NCBI GenBank assembly: GCA_963682055.1
Contig: OY821740.1
Location: 30,024,795-30,088,794, forward strand
Length of the DNA stretch: 64,000 nucleotides
Source of the DNA: Primula veris
Lineage: Eukaryota > Streptophyta > Magnoliopsida > Ericales > Primulaceae
Direction of reading: 5' to 3'
Position 1 is the stretch's first letter; each line of letters starts with the position of its first letter. Both the position numbers and the translations under genes were made by a program. Positions 51,901-63,550 of this stretch are shown one piece after another. The notes beneath the pieces are model-generated. The model saw only the letters and a list, made by a program, of their open reading frames with translations, had not been told where the DNA came from and did not search any database.

Positions 51901-52362
51901 TGTGATGCAGATTGGGCAGGAAACATAGATGATAGAAAGAGTACTTCTGGTGGTTGTTTTTATTTTGGAAACAACCTTGTTTCTTGGTTTAGTAAAAAGC
52001 AAAATTGCATATCTTTGTCAACTGCTGAGGCAGAATATGTTGTAGCTGGAAGTGGATGTACTCAACTTATTTGGATGAAACAGATGCTAAATGATTATAA
52101 TGTTAAGCAAGAAATATTAACTCTGTTTTGTGATAACAAAAGTGCTATAGATTTAGCAAAGAATCCAGTTCAACATTCCAGAACTAAACACATTGATCTA
52201 AGGCATCATTTTATTAGAGAACTAGTTGAAGAAAAGAGCTTAATTTTAGAACATGTTTCAACTGAAAGACAATTAGCAGATATTTTCACAAAACCCCTTG
52301 ATACAAACAAGTTTGAATCATTAAGAAGTGACATAGGGGTATGTCATTATCAATCTAATTGA
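48935..52362 (+). pseudogene. Copia-2 gag-pol, with gag-protease deletion, RT duplication and a stop
   Basis: ATG 48935. About 95 gag residues (ending AINLIFAGVTLSVF) join in frame directly to SGCSKHMTG, the part of protease just after its catalytic Asp, so most of gag, the zinc knuckle and the Asp are absent. Then: pre-integrase DIWHKRLGHVNYK, integrase with LLHIDLMG and TPQQNGIVERKNRT, an Asp/Glu-rich linker with repeated TEV units, and RT with FQLDIKSAFLNG. A 23-bp tandem duplication (51273-51295 and 51296-51318) shifts the frame just upstream of the YVDD box. A TAG at 51478-51480 precedes NEFEMS. RNase H (CDADWAGNIDD, STAEAEYV, CDNKSAIDLAK) is open to the stop at 52362. Non-functional. 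Confidence 0.92.
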
Positions 52363-53686
52363 ATATTCTTGCTAAATATGTCTGTTTTGAGTACCTTCAA
52401 TAATTTTTATTTCTAAGGTTAAGTCTTACTTGAGGTATGATGTTTTTGTTTTGAAAAAGCCGCTTTTTGGTGTCTCAAAAACAGATGTGAGGTAACTTGT
52501 CCTTGAAAACCTCTCTGGTAATAGAGTTGCAAGCACAAAGTGCAATTTTTTTTAAGCTGGTTGCAAGTTCAGTTGCAACATCAGTTGAAACCTCATGCTC
52601 TCAATAGCTGGTTGGAAGTTCAGTTACAACTCCAGTTGAAACCTCGTGTTAAAAATACTGGTTGCAAGCTCAGTTGCAACATCAGTTGAAACCTCAGTCT
52701 TTATTATAACTGTCAAGACAAAGTCTTGTTAATTCTTTTTTTGACATCACTTATACTCTTTCCTTGATGAGGTCATCAAACTAGTTTTTGTGTAGAGATA
52801 AAAACGGATTGGCTCAATATAAGCTCCTAAAATCTAATCTTTATTAGAGTTATTCAATGATAAACATATCTTCTTGGGTAAATTGCTAGATTTTCTTTTT
52901 CCAAAAGCTTAAATATCTGTCTAATTGCTATCTTTATCTTGAATCAAGTCAAATTTCCTTAAAAGATTCAACTCTTGAATTTTCAAATTTTGGGTATATA
53001 TGTTTACAAGGAATGTTGATCTTTATTTATTGCTTGATTTATCTGTCTGAAAAACTGTTTCCACATGATTTCTTTGTATTTTAAAATTGATTCTGTTTCA
53101 AAATTGATTTGAGTGTATCTTTTTCTAATTGTAAAAAGATTTGGACTTTATTGCTATTTATACTAAACTTTTTTAATATCCAAAATCAATTACAATAATC
53201 ACAATTACTCTCTCTCTTTTTCTATTTAACAAAGAAACCCTAAGTTTTCTGGAAACCCACACAGCGAAGTTCTAAGTGCAGTTCCAACCGTAGTTGAAAC
53301 CATGTCTCCAACCCTTCTAAAAACCCCAACAGTGATGATGGTTTCTCCATAAGCAGTGAAGAAGACAAGGAAGAGGTTGTCAGAGATGCACCTTTAAGGG
53401 AGAAAGCACCATATTCAGACATACCTCGTGACTAGTTTGTCTGGCTTATGACAAATAGGGGGAGATGAGTTTATGGTTAAATTAAATCTGTTCTGAAACT
53501 CTGTGAATGGATATTCTGTGCTTATATGATACCTGCTATTCTAACTTGCAGGGGGAGCTAAATAGGTGTTACAAAAGCACTGATAAATGAAATACAGTAA
53601 AAGAATGTACTGCTAACTAATTGCAGGTGGATTAGTGTTTATATAAACTTAGATGATTTGTCAAAACCAATGACAAAGGGGGAGAT
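52363..53686 (+). other. Copia-2 region between RNase H and 3' LTR
   Basis: 1.3 kb without a long ORF. Sireviruses often carry an extra envelope-like ORF here. Only a short open stretch near 53300-53435 (SDDGFSISSEEDKEEVV and following) remains, with no recognisable envelope feature. It includes more GTTGCAAC motifs (52572-52579, 52673-52680) and ends with the polypurine tract. Confidence 0.6.
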
Positions 53687-54856
53687 TGTTAGGACCAGAT
53701 TACTGGTCTAAATTCTATTTGTTGTCTAATGGTTTTCACTAAATAATCCTATCTGTTTATTATGAACTAAGACATGTGTTGTTAGGTTTCAAGCAATGTT
53801 GAAACCTCAGTTACAACCTATGTTGATAGGTTTCTAGTAATGTTGCAAGCTCAGTTACAACCACAGTTACAACCTGCTTAGACAGCATTGGAGGTTTCAA
53901 GTAATGTTGCAACCTCAGTTGCAACCTGCTGTTCAGCAGAATTCTGTCTAGTTCTGTTATTCTGCATAACTGTTCTTTATTAATAATTATTTATTTTAAA
54001 GTATGCAGGATATATTCTCATATGATCTTAACAGGTTTAGTATGCGTTTATTGAGAATATCAAAGTGATAAGGAAAGATTTCCTAAAAGATATAAAGAGA
54101 TTAGTTTATAAGGTTATGTTTCCTTTTAATATGTATCTCTATTCTTATGCTTGTCCTTATCACTTCTTTCAATCTTTTGTTCCTTATCTATATTCAGTAT
54201 AATTCGTTTAAAGATTGAATGTAATTTGGAGTTAGGTGTTTCATATATATATGGAAAGATATTATCTCTAAAAGATATTATCTTTATATGTTTCCTAGTT
54301 ATAGGAAAAGACTAACTCATACTTTCAAGCTTGTTATTAAACAGGTATTAACCAAAGATGATTGGAGTCAATCCCAAAACAAGTCAAAAGCAATCTTCAA
54401 GATTAAAGAAAGAAGATTATTTTACTTGTATAAATAGTTGATAACTTAGCTTGTAAAAAGGTGTGTGTTCTAAATTATAAAGAACTTATTTTCTAGAGAG
54501 AATACACGTGAGCTTTAAAAAGAAAACAATGGTGGGATGCCATTGATTTATAAGTGATAGTTATAGAGTAGGAGCAATATAGAGATAGGCAGAAAAACCT
54601 AGAGGGAGTCTAAGTGTTTTTCGTTAAGACTTGAGTCCTATATTGTAAGCTTTTTATAATATCATAATCTGGGTAAATGCCCCGGAGACGTAGCCTAGTT
54701 AGGTGAACTCCGTTGTTAAATGTGCGTGTGATTTAATTTACGTACATTTAACTTTTTACAGTTCTGTCCATTTATACACTGGGTTCTAACTGTGGTTGCA
54801 ACCTCACTTAGAACCTAACTGCAAAACTGCAACTAGAACAGCGGATAGGAATTTCA
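53687..54856 (+). repeat. Copia-2 3' LTR
   Basis: 1170-bp partner of the 5' LTR. It lacks exactly one 12-bp CAGTTGCAACCT unit, which accounts for the length difference, and shows about a dozen substitutions. Confidence 0.93.
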
Positions 54857-54998
54857 AAAACAAAAACACAAGTTCTTTTCATAAAAAAGAATTTTACACA
54901 ATTAAAAAAGTTCAAAAACTATGTATGTCTTTTATTAATTTTTTTATAAACTGACGAAATTGTTTACATTAAAAAAAATTAGTTAAAATAATCACTTT

Positions 54999-55354
54999 TT
55001 AGCATTTTTATACCCTTAATTGTTTATGTTTTCTCGATTAGTATCATGAATTCTTATTTTGTTTGTTTAGTACCATGAATTTAAGGGTTTTTTTTTTCTA
55101 TTTTGAACTTTTTCGTCCCATTATTTGACATGTGGCAATGGAATAATTGAATCTAGGATACGAAACAAGATTTTTAAAAAAAAATTAGTGTACTAAATAA
55201 GAAAATTTTGAGAATTTAGGGTATTAAAATGAATGAAAAAGTTCAAAATAGAAAAAAGAACTCGAAGTAAAGGTACTTAATAGGAAAAAAAATAGATTTC
55301 AAGGTATTAATCAAGAAAACGGGAAAATTCAAAGTACAAAAATCATAAAAACTC
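54999..55354. mobile_element. Foldback-type MITE
   Basis: About 356 bp whose two halves are imperfect inverted repeats of more than 100 bp each (left from TAGCATTTTTATACCC; the inverted right half reads GAGTTTTTATGATTTTTG and shares TCTATTTTGAACTTTTTC). Flanked by ATCACTTT on both sides (54991-54998 and 55355-55362), an 8-bp duplication suggesting hAT. Non-coding. Confidence 0.65.
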
Positions 55355-55671
55355 ATCACTTTGTAACAGAAAAAAATTGGAGGACTGGTAACACGATGGA
55401 GACAAGTGTCTTTTTCAACATTGTGAATAGCTGTGGTTCAACTGGTTCTGACACGCGGTCATTAAATGCATTGCAGATACTTTAATCATGTTTAACGGAC
55501 GGTGTTCGAATGTAGTATCTAAATCGGTGGTTACGACCGTTGGTTTGATTGACATGATTGATCAAACTCAAACACACAATGTTGAGTGACGATGGTAAGT
55601 TAAAAGGTTAAAAATGGTTATATGTTCAATAAATAAATAAAAACATAAACCGAATACATTCGGTAACTTAT

Positions 55672-55908
55672 ACTCCCGTTTCCAATTGATTGTACTCTAC
55701 GAAATTACGTGTAATTTTGACCGACTTATAATATGTATCAAAATTGTCGAAATGAAAAAATTTAAAACCAAATCATATAATTTAAAGTTTGAACTATATA
55801 ATTAACTTTTGAAAATTTTCATTCCGATAATTTTACTATAATTTATTGATCGGTCAAAATTACACGTAATTTCGTAATGAACAATTAATTATTTATGAAC
55901 GGATGGAT
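55672..55908. mobile_element. Stowaway-like MITE
   Basis: Starts ACTCCCGTTTCCAATTGATTG and ends ATGAACGGATGGAT. It contains a perfect 26-bp inverted repeat (55699-55724 versus 55850-55875), and the arms extend imperfectly inward, so most of the element can fold into a hairpin. Inserted in duplication copy B, about 530 bp upstream of the GH28 start codon. Confidence 0.7.
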
Positions 55909-56435
55909 CAATGAAAGTCCATTGAATTAAAAAGGTATTTTAAAAACTTTTTTATAAATTAGAATTTTTTATATGAATAAAAGATGTTTATAAATGAAAA
56001 AAACGGTCATTTACAGACAGGCTGAGACGCATACACACCACATTTGGACCCATCCTTGTCTTCTACCAGCTCACTCTCTCTCTCTATATATATATACACA
56101 TTTATAAAATTATAAATACATATACAGATATACTGTAGGAATAACCTGTATTTTTCGACTAAAAAAATATTTTTTCACGTCAAAACCGTAATTCCAAAAT
56201 CCAAACCATAACAGTTTATTTATTTATATTTTTTTAAAATTCTGATTTACGATTTTTACGTTAAAACAAATCCGTTGGGATCGAAAACAGATATCATTTT
56301 ATAATATCCATCCAGACCCTCTCTCTCTCCTCCCTTCATAAAAACAATCACAACATCCAAATTTTACTCATTAAACCTCACACTCTACCTCTTAGCTAAA
56401 TCTCACATTTAAAGTACTTTCTTGTCCCTTTCAAC

Positions 56436-59400
56436 ATGGATCTAATAATCCTGTCTTTCTTGGTCTTTTTGCCACTCTTAACCCTTGCTGACATGGACAC
56501 GTGCTCCGGTATCGTCCCGATGAGGTACCGAACCGACAGGGTGTCCATAACGGAGTTTGGAGGGATGGGAGACGGAGTTACGATGAACACGAAGGCGTTT
56601 AGAGAGGCGGTATACAGGATCAAGCATTTAGGGAGGAGAGGTGGGACGGTGCTATATGTGCCGTCCGGGGTTTATTTAACGGAGAGCTTTAACTTGACTA
56701 GTCACATGACTTTGTACTTGGCTGATGGGGCTGTTATCAAAGCTACTCAGGTACTTGGGAAAACTAATGTTTTTTCGGAATTTGTTAATATTGTAAAAAG
56801 CGGTACTTGGGACTTAATTGTTTAAGATTAGTGCGTATCAGGGTTACAGTTAGTGTTTAGTACCTAATTTTGCGTTATCAAAGCTACTCAGGTTGTACTT
56901 ACTTTACTTTAGTTACGCCCCGGTCAGAGGCGGAACAAGAACTTTTTGTCTGTTATAATGAAAGGTGCTGAAATGCTAAAATCGAAAAAAAAAATGGCAA
57001 AAATTGGGATACATGGTAAAAGATCAGTTTTTTCTTGATATGGGGGTTCTGAAGCACATTTTAGCCTATTATTAGTTCCTCCGTGATCCTGGTTTTTGGG
57101 GAAACCTAATGTTTAGTACGAGTACGTAATTTCGAGTTTTACTATAGAAAAAGCTTTATTTGGGCTTTTGTTTAATATTAGTACGTATCAATGCACTGGC
57201 GGAGCTAGGATAGAAGTATGGGGAGCTGGGCAACAAGAAAAAAGTACGAGGGGCTAAAACGCTATTTTTATAATATAAATGCAAAATTTATACTGTCTGT
57301 CGGTCGGGTGAGGTTTTTACAAATATGGGGGGTTGTAGCCCCTACCAGCTCCCCATAGCTCCTCTCCTGTATCAATGTAAAGGTTAATGTTTAGTACCTA
57401 GTTTCGGGTTTTATTATGTAGAAAAATCCGTACTTGGTTTTGTTTAAGAAGAGGTGCGTATCAATGTAACATCATTAAGGTAATGTTTAGTGCGTAATTT
57501 AAGACTTAATTATGAATAAAAAAGAAACATGTATTTCTGTTTTTTTTTATTAAGACCAGCTACGTATCAAATGTATCATTATAGAACATCATTGAGCACC
57601 TTATGATAAGTATAGTACACCTGTAGATTAGGCGGGATTAAGCGGTGATTAAGCAGTATTAGGCGCTAGGTGACTCATTTCCGCCTAGAATCCGCCCGGC
57701 GCCTTTCAGAACATTGGGTGTACCGAGTTTAAAATGAGCTGGGTAAAATGCAAATTCAAGTAAATCATGTACACTTGCAAGTATTTATTATAAATGACCA
57801 GAATGTATTGGATGTTTTGGAATCTCAGCAAACTGCAATATCATCCTATCATTTTATTGATTTCTGATATGAGAACTTTTCATTTGATAATCCATCTGGG
57901 GTGAATGGTACATCACATTATCTTTGTCAAGATTTACGCACTGCAAACTGAGGAAATCAGTTTGAGAATATTAATTTTCTTATAAACCATATTTTCTGCA
58001 CCTTTTTTTATAAGATTTTACTTTGGGTGCATAGAAAATTGAAAAAAAAATATGAAAGAGAAAACTTTATCCACATTTAAGTATAGCACAATGTTATTCT
58101 GTTTCGTATTAGATGCAAGGTCCATTGTAAAGTAGGACAGTTTATGGTGGTCACTTTCGAAAGATCAAACTTTGTCTGGATTTGGGTAATACCTACGATA
58201 AATGGTTGATTAATTCATGGTAATAAAAGTTTACGAACGCGTTCGGTTGTTTCTTCTTCACAATGTGATTTTCCTGAATGATAATTTGAATTACTAAGTT
58301 TCGCAACAAGAAGTGGTAAGCTAGTAGGTAACTCGTAGAATAATATTTATGAAAATAATAGTATGTTTTAACCGTTTACTATGCAGTAAATGGTAAGTAT
58401 CAACTTCTTGTGTATTCTAGGTGTTCCCTTGTGGTAGATTGTTTAGAGTCTTGTGGTTATTCGACGTGGGTAAATGTTCATTCGTTGATCACAATGTCGT
58501 ATCGTTTGGGTAAAGACGTGGAATCTATGTGCCAAGAGGACAAAAAATGGTAAATATTGAAAACTGTACAATGGGTTCTCAATCTTCAATTCTTCATGCC
58601 TTTTGGTTAAAGAATGATGTTTTTTCCATGTGATTCCCGTCTGTGGTTCGTCTTTTGAGTAGTTGCAAAAGCTCATTTCCTTGTTCTGAGGTGTTAATCG
58701 GGGAATACTTTATTTCAATCGCTGACAGAAATTTTGTTCTTTCCCAAATTCAAGTTTCTGATACCTCCCTTGTAATCCCAAACCCTATGTCAATCAACCA
58801 TTATGTACAGAGTTTAAAGGCTTCTTTGGTTGCTCCTTATAAGCTCCACATACTTGTCCTTTTGCTTATAAGCTGGTGTTGTTTGGTTGGCTAGCTTAAT
58901 AACCGAGTGTTTGTTGAGCATGGAATAATTTAGAAGTCATAGGCTGAAATAAAGCAGTGATTTTTTCAAAGTTGCAAGTCTTCAGGAACTCTGTGTTTGG
59001 AAGACCTGAATATCTATCCTCCTATTGTTAAATATCGATAAATAAAGGCTAACCAAATGCTTTTGGAACTTCCAATATATTCTTTCAATTATGTGCAACA
59101 CAGGTTCTCATAAATTTATCCTTAAACTATTGTTTTTGTTTTTAAGCTATATTTGTTTCCATGTTCTTTAAAACAAACCATTACCCAAGAAGTTAATTTG
59201 ACTTGTGTCGGTACTTGCATAAGTCAATTGATAACCGCACAAGCTATTATTTTTTTAGAAACTTAAGATCATCTATATTTAGTATTATTATTTGGAAATT
59301 AAAAACTAAATGGCCAGCTTTAACCCATTGCATATGGTGGATACGGGATTTAATATAGTGGACCAGATTACATGTGCTTTGGTTTAGATTCCTGACAACT

Positions 59401-62400
59401 GTATAGAGTAATGCTTGCTCTTTGAACTTTCATATTCATTTTGAAAGTGAGGTGGGTCACTTATAACAATAACATTAATAATACTAACAAGTAACAATTA
59501 TTCATCTGACGACTAAAGTATCCTCAAGTAGTGTTTTTTCATTACCTTGTGGGTTGACCCAAGTGTGGTGGATTTATATTGAAAGGAGAGAAACAAATTT
59601 TGATATATTACTGGAAATGTCATACTATTTGCATCTATAGAACCTTCCAGATTTTTTTTGTATCTCTTAATCATATTTTTTTAAGTTATTATCATCTCAT
59701 TCTTGTTATCATGGATCATATAGGTTTAGTTGCAGTAAATATAAAACAAATTTTATGTTAAAACTTTAGACTTCTATGGTTTATGTAGCACACTTTTGGT
59801 TTCTCATTTTTTTTCCTTGGTTAAGTTATTAATTTATCCAATGGGTGCTATTCTCCATTCGAATACTACTGAATTAGGTGTGTCTGTTACTTTAGGTCAT
59901 AAATTTCTGAACTTAGTTGTACGGCCTGCTGAATATTTTCTCATTTAATTGATCTCAGTCACTAATTCTACTCCATTACCATTTTTGTTTTGTAACTACT
60001 GCAATAACATTTTTTCACTTGATTGTTTAACTACAAACTGAGAATCTTCAAACTTCTGCACAATGCAAGTTACTCTTCAGTTTCTTTTTATGTCTAGTTA
60101 ATAGCCTTGTTGAATCTGCTTAGTGCATATATGATACAGATGTAGGGTAGTTATAATTTTTACTACAAGGCACAATTTACTGTACTTCTCAAATATTTTA
60201 TCTTTGTTGTTTAGAAAACCACAAATTGGCCTTTGATTGCCCCTTTGCCTTCATATGGACGAGGAAGGGAGCGTCCTGGAGGGAGATATATGAGTTTTCT
60301 TCATGGACACAATCTTAATGATGTAATTATCACCGGTCAGTAGTCTTTACACTGCTCCTTAATGTAATGATTATCTACCCATAGTTATATCGAAAAATGC
60401 AGTTCTATACACCAAAGTATTACCAAATATCATTTTGTACACCAACCTACAAATAGCTATTAGTACACTAACGCCACATTTCTCGATGATTTTAGTAAAC
60501 TACAAAGGAAATTAACCATATAACTGGGTATTAAATAGCTATAAATATTAGGTTGGCGGCTGAAATATTAAAAACAATAGTTGGGGGCTTGAGTAGGAAA
60601 ATGTGATAGAAACAAAGTTTAAAAATTATAGAACAGTGTTATACATTATTTAGTTTTAGTAACTTGAGTATTTAGTACCAAAACAATGTTTTTTCTAATA
60701 TGGTACACTCAAGTGTTCTAAAGTGGTCGGAAAATGTAATCTTAGTGTTCTAATTGCATTCTCTTTTTAGATTGGTATAAGAATCAAAATCCAATGATAA
60801 ATGAGTGTATAAAACTGTAACTAACCCTAATTATCAACACAGATGTCTATCTGCTAACACCGTGAATATGTGGATATTTGTAAATGGTTATTTGATAGGT
60901 GAAAATGGAACAATTGATGGACAGGGTGACATCTGGTGGAACATGTGGAGACAGAGAACTCTGCAATACACGCGGCCAAATCTTATTGAGTTTATAAATT
61001 CCAAGAACATTATTATCTCTAACGTCGTTTTCAAGAATTCGCCCTTCTGGAATATACATCCTGTCTACTGCAGGTACTGATTTTGGCACTCCGATTGAGC
61101 ATACAGATACATTTTCTTTCACTCTTGAAATGCAATAATTAATACTTACGCTGAGCTCCTGCTATTCTACTGGGGTATAGTAAGAAATGGATGTGGCAAA
61201 AATTAAATATGCCCATCCGGTTGTTTATGACTGTTCGTTTGGTCAACACACACAGCCTAAAACGTCACTGTATTGTTTCTGAAAACACTGTTGAACTTGC
61301 AGTAAATTTATTTTACATTTCTTCGAATAAAGTCGCAATTGATGGTCGGTGTAATTTATGTCTTGGATGTAATGGCACAATTATGGTCAACACCGCAAGT
61401 TTTGGTAATATTAAACTCAAATTGTCAAGTGAACGTAATATTTGGGAGCTGTGTTAGTTTTCAGTTTGGTACTAAGAATGGTCCTTTTAAATAAATAAAA
61501 TCGGTTCCAATTGTAGACAATTTATAGGCTAATACATAATTTCAAACGGTATATAAACCGTCGAGTGAGGCCATGTAAAGGTATATCCTAGTACATAGGA
61601 AATTAGGAAATATTGTGACCCAATCTGATATATCTCATCAACGTAGAGTGACTCGTGTTTTATATATTTGTATGCTTAGATAGTTATAAATAGCTACTTA
61701 TAGACATTAAAATAATAATGAGTGAATGAGCCATATCTTTGGAATATGTATATAGTTGAAATGATTCACAATCAAACTCTGGTTATATCAAAATCTCACG
61801 TCTTTGTTCTTGCGTTCTTGTTCTTGGGAAACAACTGCTTTTAGTTGTGCAATCTTGCCCTACGTTTTGCTGCCAGAATAGGCAGCTGAGAGAAGATAAA
61901 AGAACTAAACTAGGAATTTCTTAATATTCTTCGTTTGTCTTTTTTTATTCTATACTATTTGAATTGGACCACCCTTTTTGTTTATGTCTAAACTATTTCT
62001 TTTTACAGCAATGTTGTTATTCATTTTGTAACCATACTGGCTCCAACAGACTCCCCCAACACTGACGGCATTGATCCAGGTGTGCTGTTAAAAAACATAT
62101 TGGGCCTTTCTTGTATCCACTTCATTGAGTAATCAACTCTTGTAGTTCATCAGCTAGGATTGACATGGAAGAAAAAGGGCTTTAGTCAATAATTGCTCTT
62201 TGCTCATTATTTTCCATTACTTTGTATCAGTTCTTGATTTTGTTTCGATTCTAGAGATGAATAGACCAAAATTAGAATCGAAGTCTTTGGTTATCTTTTT
62301 TCCACCCTAAACGAAAGCATACACTTTATCGTGCCATAAAAAAATACATTCTGGTTTTCTCCATTCCAGTTTTATTGTGCTGCCCGTAGTTTACACAGTT

Positions 62401-63550
62401 AAATGAAAAACTTCTCATGAAACACAACTCTAACCCTTCGTTCTATTTATCGACAATCTGAAACCCTATGTTGTGAAATATATATTTACTAGCACAGTTA
62501 TAATGTGTGCATACAGAAATTTTATGCAATTCACGGTATAATGGATTGTTTACTGTCTTCTACACACTTCTTTGATTTTGTACACCAACATACAACATTT
62601 TGTAATTATTACGCCCACTAAAAAAACTACTCACAGATTCTAGCATATAGGTTAGTGTACAAAAGTTACAATTGACCAATAGACCAGTAGGTTGGGGTAC
62701 AAAAGTGTTTGTATAGGGAGGTGATTATAAGAACGTGAGTTTTCCCATTGAATTTGGCAGAGGCAGCTTAATGAATCTATTTTCTTTAGGTTACGGAAAT
62801 AAAATAATTAGTTAGTGTACGGAAATTTGTAATAGGTTAGTGGGTCAAATAGTATAAAAACTCAAAATAATACTATTGAAATACTAATATTTCTTTTGAT
62901 TTGAAACAGATTCCAGCAATCATGTATGCATCGAGGACTCTTACATATCCACGGGAGATGACCTCGTGGCTGTTAAAAGTGGTTGGGACGAGTATGGAAT
63001 CTCTTACAACCGTCCTAGTACCGACATCACAATCCGGAGAATTACCGGATCGTCCCCGTTTGCTGGAATAGCCGTCGGTAGTGAAACCTCTGGGGGAGTA
63101 CACAACGTATTAGCGGAGCATATAACTCTATACAACACGGGAGTAGGCATACATATCAAAACAAACACTGGTAGAGGAGGAACCATTTCCAATATCACGG
63201 TAACTGATGTATATATGCAGAAAGTACGTAAAGCTATAAAGATATCCGGTGATGTGGGAGACCATCCAGACGAGAACTTCGACCCAAATGCTTTACCAGT
63301 GGTTAAGGGGATCACGATAAGAAATGTTTGGGGGGAGCAAGTTCTACAGCCTGGGTTGATCCATGGTATTAAAAATTCGCCATTTACTGGGATTTGTCTC
63401 TCTAATTTAAGCTTAAGTAGCGGTAACGGGCCGAGGACAATCGCATGGCAGTGCTCTGATGTTAGTGGTGCTGCTCTTATGGTCAGCCCCTCGGTGTGCT
63501 CGCAACTCACTAGTACATCTCAAACTGGTACATGTTTTACTTCTTCTTGA
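56436..63550 (+). CDS. Polygalacturonase-like glycoside hydrolase family 28 (secreted)
   Basis: Pectin-degrading right-handed beta-helix enzyme acting in the cell wall. Five exons: 56436-56747, 60215-60335, 60899-61073, 62009-62079, 62910-63550 (stop TGA included), all GT-AG, giving 439 aa. Residues 1 to about 18 are a signal peptide (LIILSFLVFLPLLTLA). Landmarks: FGGMGDGVTMNTKAF, NWPLIAPLPSYGRGRE, GENGTIDGQGDIWW, NSPFWNIHPVYC, SPNTDGIDP (Asp 222), GDDLVAVKSGWDEYG (Asp 243 and 244), GSETSGGV where classical polygalacturonases have GHG, and IHIKTNTGRGG where they have RIK. The three catalytic Asp are kept. To my knowledge the GSE/SGG variant is shared by a plant clade of the family, so activity on polygalacturonan is likely but not certain. 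Intron 1 is 3.5 kb and holds repeats. No frame break seen. Confidence 0.9.
57193..57370. repeat. Degenerate small transposon in GH28 intron 1
   Basis: Begins GGCGGAGCTAGGAT and ends with AGCTCCCCATAGCTCCTC, with GGGGAGCTGGG inside, so the ends are partly inverted. Resembles the block at 26330-26515 in the GH9 gene. Confidence 0.45.
57630..57715. repeat. GGCG-rich repeat with inverted core in GH28 intron 1
   Basis: GC-rich island in AT-rich intron: GGCGGGATTAAGCGGTGATTAAGC, then GGCGCTAGG with CGCCTAGAATCCGCC further on. Two short direct units (GCGGTGATTAAGC type) and an inverted segment. Probably a short repeat family; class unknown. Confidence 0.4.

Larger units (their letters stand above)
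47694..54856 (+). mobile_element. Copia-2: Sirevirus-like Ty1/Copia element, inactive
   Basis: 7.2-kb element with LTRs of 1182 and 1170 bp (TGTTAGG...TTTCA), a perfect 5-bp target duplication AAAAC (47689-47693 and 54857-54861), primer-binding site TGGTATCAGAGC (48878-48889) and polypurine tract AAAGGGGGAGA before the 3' LTR. The protease motif CSKHMTG and a long non-coding stretch after RNase H suggest the Sirevirus (SIRE/Maximus) lineage. The LTRs differ at roughly a dozen positions plus one 12-bp unit. Confidence 0.92.
47240..56005. repeat. Tandem duplication, copy B, split by three insertions
   Basis: Repeats copy A in order in three blocks: 47240-47693, about 54862-54998 continuing at 55355-55671, and about 55909-56005. 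It is interrupted by Copia-2, the foldback MITE and the Stowaway-like MITE. Removing these gives a unit of about 1 kb, close to copy A. Confidence 0.68.

Noticed and set aside
53240..53435. Possible envelope-like ORF of Copia-2
   Set aside because: Only about 45 codons remain open on the plus strand, with no signal peptide, coiled coil or membrane segment; the minus-strand 60-aa frame is unrelated.
61191..61457. 88-aa frame between GH28 exons 3 and 4
   Set aside because: Lies within an intron flanked by matching donor and acceptor sites; no similarity to GH28 and not needed for a continuous protein.
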